Below, piece after piece: positions 34,916 to 44,663 of a stretch of DNA of 64,000 nt; position 1 is the first letter of the stretch, and every line of letters begins with the position of its first letter. Where the stretch lies: contig JAVBLD010000003.1 in NCBI GenBank assembly GCA_031553705.1, positions 115,564 to 179,563 of the forward strand, read 5' to 3'. Source of the DNA: JAVBLD01 sp031553705. Lineage in GTDB: Bacteria; Bacteroidota; Bacteroidia; Bacteroidales; Marinifilaceae. The notes below the pieces were generated by a model, which was not told the DNA's origin, searched no databases, and saw only the letters and a program-made list of their open reading frames with translations. The translations under genes were made by a program, and so were the position numbers.

Positions 34916-35762
34916 CGGTCAATGAGGTGGCCTGTATCAGGAAAGGAGGCAGGTACTCCGTTTTATTGGCCCGGGAAGGGCATATATCGATGCCGCCGCG
35001 GCGGGTGTATAGACAGGTCACTGCAATGATCTCGGGAGCAAACAGGTCGGATAACCGCTTATAGGTCATTTCACAGATCTCCTCATGAAAATGATTTTCA
35101 TTGCGGAGAGATACAATGTATTTCAATAAAGCTATTTCGTCCGGCAGGGTATTCGCTTTCATCCGGATGTATATGCTACCCCAGTCCGGTTGACCGGTAA
35201 TTTTACAGTTGCTTTTCAATAAGTGGCTACCCACTTTTATTTCTCCATTTTTGGCAGATGAGTTTTCGATCAGGAAACCCGGATGTTCCTGATAGATGGT
35301 AAAAAGAGTATTGTAGAGCCGAACACTGTCTTCCAGTATTTTATAATCATCGAAATCAAAAAAACGTTGTTTTTCCGGCCGTCTAAAGAAACAGGATTTT
35401 ACTTTAGTATTCAATAGCTTACCAAGATCCGATTCAATGATTTGGGTGTACGCCTGAATCCCTTGTTCAGGCGTATTGCCAAGTTGGGTCATGTTGAAAG
35501 ACCCAAGGTATAGTTTCAGGGATTTGCTTTCAACAATGCAGTTGCTTTCGGCCGGATACACCAATTTCAGAATACCTGTGACCGGGAGTCCGTTTCGGGT
35601 GATAAAACTGGCTTCATAGGCATGCCATGAGTCATAACCATAAAAAAGTCCTGCCGGGGGAATACTATATGCCTCGCGGTTCAGTGCCCGCGGCACTGCT
35701 ACCAGTATTTCAGGGCAATACTTTTCGGGATAAGCGACATTTTTGCCTAAGATATGTTCCAT
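34896..35762 (-). CDS. queF: NADPH-dependent 7-cyano-7-deazaguanine reductase (bimodular)
   Basis: A 288-residue enzyme that reduces preQ0 to preQ1 in queuosine synthesis. It is the long two-domain (E. coli YqcD) form. The N-terminal domain holds the QueF motif ESKSLKLYLGSFN (78-90). The C-terminal domain holds catalytic Cys186 in LKSNCKITGQPDWGS with Asp193, and HFHEEICEMTYKRL. It directly abuts the ABC exporter gene upstream (stop and start adjacent), so they are probably co-transcribed. Confidence 0.96.
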   Translation of the reverse strand: MEHILGKNVAYPEKYCPEILVAVPRALNREAYSIPPAGLFYGYDSWHAYEASFITRNGLPVTGILKLVYPAESNCIVESKSLKLYLGSFNMTQLGNTPEQGIQAYTQIIESDLGKLLNTKVKSCFFRRPEKQRFFDFDDYKILEDSVRLYNTLFTIYQEHPGFLIENSSAKNGEIKVGSHLLKSNCKITGQPDWGSIYIRMKANTLPDEIALLKYIVSLRNENHFHEEICEMTYKRLSDLFAPEIIAVTCLYTRRGGIDICPSRANKTEYLPPFLIQATSLTEKTFRQ

Positions 35763-37586
35763 TTAAAAGTTCTGTCGGTTATATAGACTGGTATAGATAC
35801 CGTTCTGCTTTAGCAATTCTTCGTGTGTACCTCGTTCCACGATCTCTCCATCCTGGAATACACAGATCATATTGGCGTTTTTGATGGTGGAGAGGCGGTG
35901 GGCAATTACAATAGAGGTACGGTGTTTCATCAGATTGTCGAGCGCTTCCTGCACCAGTTGTTCCGACTCGGTATCGAGTGCCGAAGTGGCCTCATCCAGA
36001 ATCATGATCGGCGGATTTTTCAGTACGGCACGGGCAATGCTGAGGCGTTGGCGTTGTCCGCCACTCAGTTTCCCCCCCCGGTCGCCGATGATAGTTTGGT
36101 ACCCGTCTGCCGTTTGCATGATAAAATCATGGGCATTAGCTATTTTGGCTGCCTGTATGACCTGTTCCATCGTTGTCTGCTCTACTCCGAAAGCGATGTT
36201 GTTGTAAATGGTATCATTGAAGAGTATCGGATCCTGGTTGACATTTCCCATTAGCCCCCGCAGGTCGTGTGAAGCGATTTGTTTGATATTGACACCGTCA
36301 ATCAGTATTTCTCCTTCGGTAACGTCATAGAATCGCGGAAGCAGGTCGACAAATGTGCTCTTCCCCGAACCGGACTGTCCAACTAAAGCGATGGTTTTTC
36401 CTTTCGGGATCGCAATGTTAATATCCTTTAATACCAGTTTATCTTTCTGATAGGCAAAATGTACGTGCCGGTATTCGATGTTTTGGTTAAATCCGTTTAT
36501 CTGTACCGGATGTTCGGGTTCTTTAATCGACGATTCGGCTGAAAGAATAACATCGATACGCTCCATGGCAGCTAATCCTTTCTGAATACTGTAGTAGGCA
36601 TTCGTCAAATTTTTAGCCGGATTGATGATGGAGTAGAACAGGGCGATATAGGCGATAAACTCCTGGGCCGAAAGGCTGTTATTACCGCCTAGGATGAGAG
36701 AACCTCCGAACCAGAGGATAACAACAATGACAATTGTACCCAAGAATTCACTCATCGGATGTGCCAACGAGCGCCTGCGCATCAACCTGTTCTGGATGCG
36801 GCGGTACTCTTCGTTTTGGGAGGTGAACCGTCCGTCAACTTTTTCTTCCGCATTGAAAGCCTTAATGATCCGGAGTCCTGTCAGGGTTTCTTCGATCGAG
36901 GAGAGGATTTCTCCCATCTTATTCTGTCCCTCTTTTGAGTGTCGCTTAAGATTTTTACCAACTTTCCCGATCAGTCCGCCCATAAGCGGCAACATGATAA
37001 ATACGAAGAGCGTCAACTCCCAGCTCATAAAGATCATGGCAAGTAGGTAAACCAGAATCAGGATAGGGCTTTGGAAAAACATATCGAGAGAGCTCATTAC
37101 GGAAGCCTCCACTTCCTGTACGTCGCCGGTCATCCTTGAAATAATATCTCCCTTACGCTCTTCCGAGAAAAAAGGTAGAGGGAGGGAGAGAATTTTTTTA
37201 AAGATCTTTCGCCGGATATCCCGTACCACTCCGTTGCGGATATAAATCATTTCGTAGGCGGCAAGATATGCAAATCCGGTTTTCAGCGCAGTTGCGATGA
37301 TTGCCAGCATTCCGACAAATACAAGGGTGCTCGAGGGGCCATAAGTCAGCTTTACCATTGTGACATAATAGTAAAAAAGATGTTTTATGGTGTGTGCATC
37401 GAGAGCAAAAGGTACAGAGGTCGTTACGTTTTGTTCCGTGCCGAAAAGTATGCCGAGCACAGGGGCAAGCATAGCGATGGACAAGGTGCCGAAAACAGCA
37501 TGTAAGATGTTATATAGAGCACTTTTTGAAAGCCTCCATTTATAAGGAGGAATAAATCTTTTCAGCACTACGACAAAATCACGCAT
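35763..37586 (-). CDS. ABC exporter, fused membrane and ATPase domains (MsbA-like)
   Basis: A 607-residue half-transporter that works as a homodimer. The six-helix membrane domain covers about 20-330 and the ATPase about 360-600. The motifs are GQSGSGKST (Walker A), LSGGQRQRLSIARAVL (signature), IMILDEATSALD (Walker B) and IAHRLST (switch His). It is closest in layout to lipid A or multidrug exporters; the substrate is unproven. It sits between purB and queF on the minus strand, 68 bp from purB. Confidence 0.92.
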   Translation of the reverse strand: MRDFVVVLKRFIPPYKWRLSKSALYNILHAVFGTLSIAMLAPVLGILFGTEQNVTTSVPFALDAHTIKHLFYYYVTMVKLTYGPSSTLVFVGMLAIIATALKTGFAYLAAYEMIYIRNGVVRDIRRKIFKKILSLPLPFFSEERKGDIISRMTGDVQEVEASVMSSLDMFFQSPILILVYLLAMIFMSWELTLFVFIMLPLMGGLIGKVGKNLKRHSKEGQNKMGEILSSIEETLTGLRIIKAFNAEEKVDGRFTSQNEEYRRIQNRLMRRRSLAHPMSEFLGTIVIVVILWFGGSLILGGNNSLSAQEFIAYIALFYSIINPAKNLTNAYYSIQKGLAAMERIDVILSAESSIKEPEHPVQINGFNQNIEYRHVHFAYQKDKLVLKDINIAIPKGKTIALVGQSGSGKSTFVDLLPRFYDVTEGEILIDGVNIKQIASHDLRGLMGNVNQDPILFNDTIYNNIAFGVEQTTMEQVIQAAKIANAHDFIMQTADGYQTIIGDRGGKLSGGQRQRLSIARAVLKNPPIMILDEATSALDTESEQLVQEALDNLMKHRTSIVIAHRLSTIKNANMICVFQDGEIVERGTHEELLKQNGIYTSLYNRQNF

Positions 37587-37654
37587 TTCTATAGATTAAG
37601 AATTGAAACCTTTTTATTTTTTTTGCTCTTTCCTCCTTTTGCCCTGCCCCTTAT

Positions 37655-38992
37655 TTATATCCCGGTATAATTAGAAGGAGTGATCTGTTTCAGACTTTTT
37701 TTCAACTCATCCGATATTTCGAGCGTATCGATAAATTCGGCGATCGATTCATGAGTGATTTTGCTGTTGGTACGGGTCAACGCTTTTAATGCTTCGTAAG
37801 GATTCGGGTAACCTTCCCGGCGCAGGATAGTTTGGATGGCTTCTGCCACCACTACCCAATTTTTCTCCAAATCCCGTTCAATCGTTTCCTGATTGATGAT
37901 CAGCTTTCTTAATCCTTTTATGGTAGATTTAAGGGCAATAACGGTGTGTGCTAAAGGCACCCCGATATTTCTTAGCACGGTAGAATCGGTCAAGTCCCGT
38001 TGCAAGCGCGAAATAGGCAATTTATTGCTCAGATGATCGAAGATAGCGTTTGCTATCCCCAGATTACCTTCCGAATTTTCGAAGTCAATCGGGTTTACTT
38101 TATGCGGCATTGCTGATGATCCCACCTCTCCCGCTTTAATTTTCTGATTGAAATAGGTCATCGAAATATACGACCAGAAATCGCGATCAAGATCGATCAA
38201 TATAGTATTGATCCGCTTCAGGTTGTCGCATACGGCGGCGAAGTTATCATAGTTGGAGATTTGGGTAGTGTACATTTCCCGCTCGATATTCAGCTTTTGG
38301 GTTAGGAAACGGTTGCCGAATTCCGCCCAGTCAATTTCCGGAAAAGCTATATGATGGGCATTGAAGTTACCGGTAGCACCACCGAATTTACCGGAAATAG
38401 CCACTTTCTTCAATAACTCCAGCTGGCGCTTCAGACGATAGATAAAAACCTTGATCTCTTTGCCTAAACGTGTAGGAGATGCCGGTTGGCCGTGTGTTTT
38501 TGCCAGCATCGGGATATCTTTCCATTCTTCGGCCAACTCTTCCAATGTCAGGATTAGTTCATCGACCAACGGATAGTAGACATCATGGATGGCATCGCGG
38601 AACGAACAGGGCACGGCTGTGTTATTGATATCCTGCGAGGTTAGCCCGAAATGGATAAATTCTTTGTATTGATTTATTTTCAACTGGTCGAATTTTTCTT
38701 TGATAAAATATTCGACAGCCTTCACATCATGATTGGTAATACTCTCTATTTTCTTGACTTTCTCCGCATCATCAATGGTAAAATTCAGGTATATTTCACG
38801 CAATTGGGCAAACATATTCTGCTTGATGCCATTTAGCTGGGGGAGCGGTAGCTCACAGAGAGCAATAAAATACTCAATTTCGACCATTACCCGATAGCGG
38901 ATAAGGGCACTTTCGGAAAAGTAGTTCGACAAACTTTCTACTTTATCTCTATATCTGCCGTCAATAGGCGAAATGGCTGTTAATGATTGCAT
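37655..38992 (-). CDS. purB: adenylosuccinate lyase
   Basis: A 445-residue enzyme that releases fumarate in two steps of purine synthesis (from SAICAR and from adenylosuccinate). The fumarase/aspartase signature GSSAMPHKVNPIDFENSEG is at about 293-311, and catalytic His/Ser regions are present (LTSQDINNTA, KTHGQPASPT). The start MQSLTAISPIDGRYRDK is standard for the long class. It lies in divergent orientation to the NfeD-like gene. Confidence 0.97.
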   Translation of the reverse strand: MQSLTAISPIDGRYRDKVESLSNYFSESALIRYRVMVEIEYFIALCELPLPQLNGIKQNMFAQLREIYLNFTIDDAEKVKKIESITNHDVKAVEYFIKEKFDQLKINQYKEFIHFGLTSQDINNTAVPCSFRDAIHDVYYPLVDELILTLEELAEEWKDIPMLAKTHGQPASPTRLGKEIKVFIYRLKRQLELLKKVAISGKFGGATGNFNAHHIAFPEIDWAEFGNRFLTQKLNIEREMYTTQISNYDNFAAVCDNLKRINTILIDLDRDFWSYISMTYFNQKIKAGEVGSSAMPHKVNPIDFENSEGNLGIANAIFDHLSNKLPISRLQRDLTDSTVLRNIGVPLAHTVIALKSTIKGLRKLIINQETIERDLEKNWVVVAEAIQTILRREGYPNPYEALKALTRTNSKITHESIAEFIDTLEISDELKKSLKQITPSNYTGI

Positions 38993-39107
38993 CGTATATC
39001 AGTTTAATTTATACTATCAGAATAAGGCAAATAGATTATCTGCCGGCCTCTTTCCGGCAAAAATACGAAAAAATAATTTTATGTAATCGAAAATTGAAAA
39101 TTGAAAA

Positions 39108-39137
39108 TTGTGCTAAAAAGAAAAAATGATACCTTTG
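39108..39137 (+). promoter_or_regulatory. promoter candidate of the NfeD-like gene
   Basis: TTG at 39108-39110, a 19-bp spacer, then TACCTTTG at 39130-39137. The -33 box sits at the end of a heptad run (AAAATTG units repeated three times around 39090-39110). The ATG is about 23 bp downstream. Confidence 0.65.
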
Positions 39138-39160
39138 TGGAGTTTTAGATAAGTTTGATT

Positions 39161-40531
39161 ATGAAAAAGATACTCGTTTCTTTTGTTTTTCTTTTTGCGG
39201 CTTTTACCGCTTTTCCCGGATCCATTGTTTACAAAGTGGATATAAAGGATGAGATCGGCCCGGAGTTGTGGCGGTTGGTAAAGAAATCATTCGATAAAGC
39301 GAATGAAGAGGGAGCCGGACATATCGTAATCCACATGAATACCTATGGGGGAATGGTGGTGTATGCCGACTCGATCAGGAGCCTGATATTGAGCAGTAAG
39401 ATCCCGGTGTGGGTATTTATCGATAATAATGCGGCATCTGCCGGCGCTTTGATCTCGATAGCGTGCGACAGGATATATATGCGGGAGGGAGCCAATATCG
39501 GTGCGGCTACTGTGGTAAACCCAACCGGAGAAGCGATGCCCGATAAGTACCAGTCGTATATGCGCTCGATGATTCGCTCGACGGCGCAGGCGCATGGCAA
39601 GGATACAATTGTCAACGGCAGGGATACGGTTTACCGTTGGAAAAGGGATCCTCGTATTGCCGAAGCGATGGTCGACCAGACTATTGCGATACAGGGGGTG
39701 AACGATAGCGGGAAGATTGTAACATTTACCGCCCACGAGGCGATGAAATACGGTTTTTGTGATGGAATCGCCCAGACTGTGGATGATGTACTGAAACAGG
39801 AGCACCTTAGCGATTATACGATTGAGAGCTATATTCCGACGACGTTGGATAAGATCATCGGATTTTTGATTAATCCGGTAGTACAGGGCTTATTGATTAT
39901 GTTGATTATCGGAGGGATCTATTTTGAGCTGCAGACGCCGGGTACCGGATTCCCACTGGTTGCGGCAGCGACGGCATGCTTGCTCTATTTTGCACCGTTG
40001 TATCTCGAAGGACTTGCAAATCACTGGGAAATACTTCTATTTATAGCGGGGGTGGTATTGCTTCTGTTGGAGCTGTTTGTGATTCCGGGCTTCGGGGTTG
40101 CCGGTATATCCGGAATCGTCTGTATGGTCAGCGCATTGATTTTTGCCGGCATTGACCAGATCTCGTTCGAATTTTTCGATGATTTTGTACTTATCATTGT
40201 CCGGTCATTATTCTTAGTAGTGAGTAGCGCGATCATATCTTTATTGCTGTCTATCTGGATCAGCGGAAAGGTGTTCGGTTCGCGTCGTTGGGTATTTGCG
40301 CTACATGCCTCTCAACGGCCGGAAGACGGATATGTCGGGGTGGATATGACTGTGCAAAAAGAGGTCGGGAATATTGGTGTCGCAATCACAGATCTCCGTC
40401 CAAGCGGTAAGGTGATGATCTCCGGCGAAATATATGATGCCGTTTCATTATTGTCCGATTATATTGCAAAAAATAGCCGGGTGGTAGTAAAGAAATACCA
40501 GTCCGGCCAAGTGTATGTTGTAAAATTGTAA
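39161..40531 (+). CDS. NfeD family membrane protein with ClpP-class serine protease domain
   Basis: A 456-residue protein. Signal peptide 1-20, then a ClpP/SppA-like protease domain (about 22-215) with Ser93 in NNAASAGALIS and Lys129 in DKYQSYM, the Ser-Lys dyad of this family. Membrane segments follow (about 225-350) and a C-terminal NfeD OB-fold (about 385-456). Archaeal relatives cleave stomatin; no stomatin gene is adjacent here. The start is ATG 39161; a TTG two codons earlier is less likely. Confidence 0.92.
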   Translation: MKKILVSFVFLFAAFTAFPGSIVYKVDIKDEIGPELWRLVKKSFDKANEEGAGHIVIHMNTYGGMVVYADSIRSLILSSKIPVWVFIDNNAASAGALISIACDRIYMREGANIGAATVVNPTGEAMPDKYQSYMRSMIRSTAQAHGKDTIVNGRDTVYRWKRDPRIAEAMVDQTIAIQGVNDSGKIVTFTAHEAMKYGFCDGIAQTVDDVLKQEHLSDYTIESYIPTTLDKIIGFLINPVVQGLLIMLIIGGIYFELQTPGTGFPLVAAATACLLYFAPLYLEGLANHWEILLFIAGVVLLLLELFVIPGFGVAGISGIVCMVSALIFAGIDQISFEFFDDFVLIIVRSLFLVVSSAIISLLLSIWISGKVFGSRRWVFALHASQRPEDGYVGVDMTVQKEVGNIGVAITDLRPSGKVMISGEIYDAVSLLSDYIAKNSRVVVKKYQSGQVYVVKL

Positions 40532-40577
40532 ATTTTGAATGGAAGAAGGTTTATATAGTAAAATCTTCGTTCAAAAT
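40532..40577. terminator. imperfect dyad between convergent NfeD-like and FabH-like genes
   Basis: ATTTTGAA (40532-40539) pairs with TTCAAAAT (40570-40577), and GAAGA (40542-40546) with TCTTC (40564-40568). There is no strong T run. It is possibly a weak bidirectional terminator. Confidence 0.35.
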
Positions 40578-40589
40578 CCGATATATCTG

Positions 40590-41540
40590 TTAGAATTGCA
40601 GCAGCATCGCACCACAGGAGTAACCGCCTCCGAATACCGTGAGACCCACCAGATCGCCTTTCCGGATATTGCGGATGTTTTCAGAAAGAGCGATGGCACA
40701 ACTGGGACAACCGGTATTACCGCGTTGTTCGATGTTCATCAGAAAACGCTCTTCCGGAATATTATGGGTATGTGCAATATTCTTGATAATCCTCAGATTA
40801 GCCTGGTGCGGAGCAATAAAGGCAAGATCCTCTATTGTTTTTCCATGCTTCCGGGTAACCTGAACCAATGCATCTACCATATAGTTGCAAGCATTGATAA
40901 ATACATCCCTGCCTTCCGGCATACTGATGCCTCCGTGCTGCGGGTGTAGGTGTACCGCCTCGGGCGCTTTACTAAGGTGTCCTAATCCGCGGGTGTAGAT
41001 GTCAAGAACCTGTACGTCATTCGCGCTGAAGGGTTGTGCAGAGATAAAAAAAGCTACTGCCCCGTCTCCCCACAAATGTCCGCTTTGCGGACAGGTTTCA
41101 TTGGCATACGCGGTATTATGTTCGGAAGCGACAATAATGGCTTTATTTGCTTTACCCATTGCAAAGTAGCCTTCTGCAATCTCCATCGCATTAATCAAAG
41201 AAGAACATGCGGAAGAAACGCTTATACATTTTGCATTGGAAATATTATATTTGTGTTGTATGATATGGGCGGGAGTTACTACTGTATCATACGGAGAATA
41301 GGTCGCGGCTACAATCAGATCCACATCTTCAATTGGATACGGCAATTGTCCGGCTACTTTTTCAACAGCCATAAGGGCCATGGTGTTAGTATTCTCTCCG
41401 GCTTTTGCCTTGCTTCTTGTTTTTATCCCTGTCCGCGAAAAAATCCACTCGTCGTCCAGGCCGTTTACTGTTTTAAAGTATGAATTTAATACAATATCTT
41501 CCGGGATGTAGTGTGCGATTTGGTTGATATACAATCTCAT
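40590..41540 (-). CDS. beta-ketoacyl-ACP synthase III family protein (FabH-like)
   Basis: A 316-residue thiolase-fold condensing enzyme. The catalytic triad is in place: Cys112 (VSSACSSL), His245 (IAPHQANLR) and Asn275 (QRGNTGCPS). True FabH in Bacteroidota usually sits with plsX/rpmF; here it is alone next to a TetR regulator, so it may be an accessory synthase for a special acyl chain. The N-terminus (MRLYINQIAHYIPEDIV) and the stretch ETCPQSGHLWGDGA are not the most typical FabH forms. The substrate is unknown. Confidence 0.86.
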   Translation of the reverse strand: MRLYINQIAHYIPEDIVLNSYFKTVNGLDDEWIFSRTGIKTRSKAKAGENTNTMALMAVEKVAGQLPYPIEDVDLIVAATYSPYDTVVTPAHIIQHKYNISNAKCISVSSACSSLINAMEIAEGYFAMGKANKAIIVASEHNTAYANETCPQSGHLWGDGAVAFFISAQPFSANDVQVLDIYTRGLGHLSKAPEAVHLHPQHGGISMPEGRDVFINACNYMVDALVQVTRKHGKTIEDLAFIAPHQANLRIIKNIAHTHNIPEERFLMNIEQRGNTGCPSCAIALSENIRNIRKGDLVGLTVFGGGYSCGAMLLQF

Positions 41541-41586
41541 AGATTTATTATTTTTTCTTAATGGTCAAATCATAAATGTATTTGAT

Positions 41587-42225
41587 TCATACGTCTGTTG
41601 TCTTTTTATGTTTTGAATTTTCTTCAAGCGCTGTTGTTTTATTATTATCGATGATACCGTTGAATAACAAATCTACATATTCATTAAGCGTTTGGGTATT
41701 TCTTTTCCGATGTCCGATAATAATAAAAGGCTGTTCAAGGCTTTTAAACATGATAAGCAATGTTTTGGCAAAAGTATCCGGATCGCTGACCTTAAAGATG
41801 CTTTGTTTCTTTCCGTCATGGATAATCTGTCTGAGCAGTTGTATTTCTTTGCTATCGATTCCTTTCCGGAGTTGCTCTACCCGCAAATTGTTAAAAATGA
41901 AATCGTAGCGGATATATTTATTTTGACGTACCAGATTGTCGATTACATTGAAACGGGCAAGGATATAAAATTTTAATTTCCTGTCCGGAGGTAGCGCCGA
42001 ATCGGCCGCCTTTTGCAATTTAGCATTGATGGAGTTTACATGATCATCTACTACGTATTGATATATCTCATCTTTGTTCCGGAAGTGCATATATAACGTC
42101 CGGCGGCTCATTTGCGCCGCACAGGCGATGTCGTTCATCGTTGCTTTGTATACGCTTTTTTCGGTAAACAGCGATTTCGCTACATGTATGATCCTGTTTT
42201 TTGTCTTGCTTAGTTTTGTTTTCAT
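41587..42225 (-). CDS. TetR/AcrR family transcriptional regulator
   Basis: A 212-residue repressor-type protein. The HTH at about 10-55 reads RIIHVAKSLFTEKSVYKATMNDIACAAQMS, then RRTLYMHFRNKDEI. The C-terminal ligand-binding half is helical and unassigned. It is 46 bp upstream of the FabH-like gene on the same strand, so it probably controls itself and that gene in response to an acyl-type ligand. No clear operator palindrome was found in the upstream 300 bp. Confidence 0.9.
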   Translation of the reverse strand: MKTKLSKTKNRIIHVAKSLFTEKSVYKATMNDIACAAQMSRRTLYMHFRNKDEIYQYVVDDHVNSINAKLQKAADSALPPDRKLKFYILARFNVIDNLVRQNKYIRYDFIFNNLRVEQLRKGIDSKEIQLLRQIIHDGKKQSIFKVSDPDTFAKTLLIMFKSLEQPFIIIGHRKRNTQTLNEYVDLLFNGIIDNNKTTALEENSKHKKTTDV

Positions 42226-42480
42226 AATTCTGCGACATTTATTTGTTCCCTTTGTCTGGTATTTATCTGGACATCAGGATGTAAAAAGACAATGCAATTG
42301 ATAATTGCACATTTTCTCAAATAATGCGCAATTATAGATATTTTTTTCATATAAACGGGGGGAAAGGACCACTTTTTAAATATAATTAAACATTCTCTTT
42401 TACCCGGATTTTCTGCATAATATCGGTCGTTTTTTGTTTTTTTCATGATAATTGTCATGGTTTATTTTTAGACTGCAAAA

Positions 42481-42488
42481 TACTTTTG
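42481..42488 (+). promoter_or_regulatory. -7 box candidate of the YitT gene
   Basis: TACTTTTG matches TAnnTTTG, 36 bp upstream of the ATG. No TTTG at 19 bp spacing. Confidence 0.5.
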
Positions 42489-42523
42489 CGTATAATTTCA
42501 AAAATTTATAACGATAGCTGTAT

Positions 42524-43417
42524 ATGAGCCTGAAAGATGTTTTACCGAATAAAGAAAAAGTATTTTCATTAACCTGGTTGCGCACTTATGCAACCTTGAT
42601 CCTTGGGTCGTTGATCCTTGCCACCGGATATACTTTTTTTATGACTCCTTATAAGATTGTTCCCGGAGGAATTTATGGTATCTCTACGATATTGCATTAT
42701 AAACTGGGATTTCCGATCGGTATGGCGGCACTATGTTTTAATTTGCCGTTGTGGCTCTGGGGGTTTAAGGCGTTGGGCAAGCAGTTCGGAATGAAAACAT
42801 TCGTGTGTTTTATACTGGTTGCTGTGTTTGCTGACGGATTGCCTTTGATTTTCGGTCCTGACCCTTTTCAGTTGCATGATGAGGTATTGCTGGCCAGTAT
42901 TTTTGGTGGAGTAATTTTAGGAATAGGTGTAGGGTTGATATTAAAAACCCACTCGTCCAGTGGCGGAACGGACGTGTTGTCATCGATTTTGAATAAAATT
43001 ACTCGGAAACCGGTTGGTATGCTGCAAATGCTTGTCGATTCGGTCATTGTGTTGGCCGGTTTGCTTGTTTTTCAGGACTGGAAAGTGCCGTTTTATTCCT
43101 GGCTTACTATTTTTCTGATGGGAAAAGTGATTGATATTGTGATACAGGGATATTCGAGCGATAAAACCTTTTTTATTGTGTCCGACAAAACAGAGGAGAT
43201 ACGGCATTATATTCTGACGGAATTGAAGCGGGGTGGATCGATTGTTCCGGTTTGTGGAATGTACAACCGTTCGGAGAAAGAGATGATTATGACGGTGGTA
43301 AACCGCCGGGAAGTGGTTACTCTACAGCGTGCCATTTATAAGATAGATCCTGACGCTTTTACCACAATCCTGGACGCTAAGGAGATTTTGGGACAGGGGT
43401 TCAAGAAAATGGAATGA
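42524..43417 (+). CDS. YitT family membrane protein
   Basis: A 297-residue protein with five or six membrane segments (about 18-190) of the YitT_membrane (DUF161) type: GYTFFMTPYKIVPGGIYGIS and THSSSGGTDVLSSIL. A soluble DUF2179 domain forms the C-terminus (about 210-290; GGSIVPVCGMYNRSEKEMI). The family is widespread and of unproven function. It is convergent with hydF. Confidence 0.93.
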   Translation: MSLKDVLPNKEKVFSLTWLRTYATLILGSLILATGYTFFMTPYKIVPGGIYGISTILHYKLGFPIGMAALCFNLPLWLWGFKALGKQFGMKTFVCFILVAVFADGLPLIFGPDPFQLHDEVLLASIFGGVILGIGVGLILKTHSSSGGTDVLSSILNKITRKPVGMLQMLVDSVIVLAGLLVFQDWKVPFYSWLTIFLMGKVIDIVIQGYSSDKTFFIVSDKTEEIRHYILTELKRGGSIVPVCGMYNRSEKEMIMTVVNRREVVTLQRAIYKIDPDAFTTILDAKEILGQGFKKME

Positions 43418-43460
43418 CCATTAGAAATAGAAGATAGGGTATAAGGTTTTTTTGTGCTTC

Positions 43461-44648
43461 TTATTTGTTGATGAATGGTTTTACGGCCCGTTTAAAGATA
43501 CCTTGTACGTAAGCAATGACCATACCGTAGTTGGAAATAGGTATTCCGGCATCGATGGCCGGCTGTAGGTGGTTTTTCAACTGTTTTGATGTGATCATAC
43601 AACCACCGCATTGAATGATCATGGCATAGTCGGTTACCGGGCGCCGGACCTGATCCAGACCGGCGATAAATTCAAACTCAATGTTTTTGCCGGTGTATTT
43701 ACGTAACATGGCCGGTATTTTTACACGGCCGATGTCTTCACAAGAGGTGTGGTGCGAACAAGATTCGAGCATCAGGATCCGGTCGTTGTCTTTCAATAAC
43801 TCCACCTGTCCGATTCCGGAACAATAATGGTTGAAATACCCCTTCTGCCGGGCTAAGACGATACTGAAGCTTGTTAACGGTACATTTTCAGGTATCAGTT
43901 CAGCCACTTGTTTGAATGCCTGGCTATCAGTGATGACTAACTGCGGGATGATATTTGTCTTTTGTATAAAAGCTTTGATTTCTCCGGGTTGCAAGACGAT
44001 ATTTATACATTTGTTGTCCAGGATATCACGTATCATTTGAACCTGCGGGAGGATTATCCTCCCGGTCGGCGCTTCCGAGTCGACAGGAGTGACAAGCATG
44101 ACAATATCGCCTTCATGCAGCAGGTCACCGATCAATGACGTTGTCGCCGGTTGTCGCACCAGTTTTTTTATCGACTCGATCAGGAGATCGTTTTTATCCG
44201 TATGCGTAGAGAAGTCAATGACAGAGGTGTGGTATTGCACCTCCAGCCTCTTTTTCAACTCTTTTTGCAGAGGAATTAGGTCCGATTTGTTATGAATGAT
44301 CAGAAATGGAGTTTCATAGTTCTTGAAAGTACGTACGAGTTGATGCTCATAGGAACCGAAGTCATTGCCGGAAAAAACGACAAATGCCGCATCTGCCTGT
44401 TTTATCGCATCGAAAGACTTATCGATCCGTAATTGCCCTAATGCTCCTTCGTCGTCTATTCCTGCCGTATCGGTGAATACAATGGTAGCAAATCCCGGTA
44501 TTTCGTAACTCTTTTTGACCGGATCGGTAGTCGTTCCGGCAACATCCGAAACAATAACTTTTTCCTGTGCAAGGATGTTATTTATCAACGAACTCTTACC
44601 TGTATTCCGTCGTCCGGTAATAACAATATTCAACTTATTCAATGGCAA
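43461..44648 (-). CDS. hydF: [FeFe]-hydrogenase H-cluster maturation GTPase
   Basis: A 395-residue scaffold protein that receives the 2Fe subcluster and hands it to the hydrogenase. The GTPase domain has GRRNTGKSSL (P-loop, from 12), VAGTTTDP, DTAGIDD and HNKSDL. The C-terminal FeS site has CSHH and, 47 residues later, QCGGC: Gln replaces the usual His of HCxxC. The start is a TTG (44648) with no ATG nearby, set in an AT heptad run. It follows the response-regulator gene by 15 bp. hydE, hydG and the hydrogenase are not in the window. Confidence 0.94.
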   Translation of the reverse strand: MPLNKLNIVITGRRNTGKSSLINNILAQEKVIVSDVAGTTTDPVKKSYEIPGFATIVFTDTAGIDDEGALGQLRIDKSFDAIKQADAAFVVFSGNDFGSYEHQLVRTFKNYETPFLIIHNKSDLIPLQKELKKRLEVQYHTSVIDFSTHTDKNDLLIESIKKLVRQPATTSLIGDLLHEGDIVMLVTPVDSEAPTGRIILPQVQMIRDILDNKCINIVLQPGEIKAFIQKTNIIPQLVITDSQAFKQVAELIPENVPLTSFSIVLARQKGYFNHYCSGIGQVELLKDNDRILMLESCSHHTSCEDIGRVKIPAMLRKYTGKNIEFEFIAGLDQVRRPVTDYAMIIQCGGCMITSKQLKNHLQPAIDAGIPISNYGMVIAYVQGIFKRAVKPFINK

Positions 44649-44663
44649 ATTATTAATTGTTAA

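Noticed and set aside
40532..40577. Riboswitch or attenuator at the NfeD/FabH junction
   Set aside because: The dyad lies between convergent genes and has no leader position for either; at best a weak terminator.
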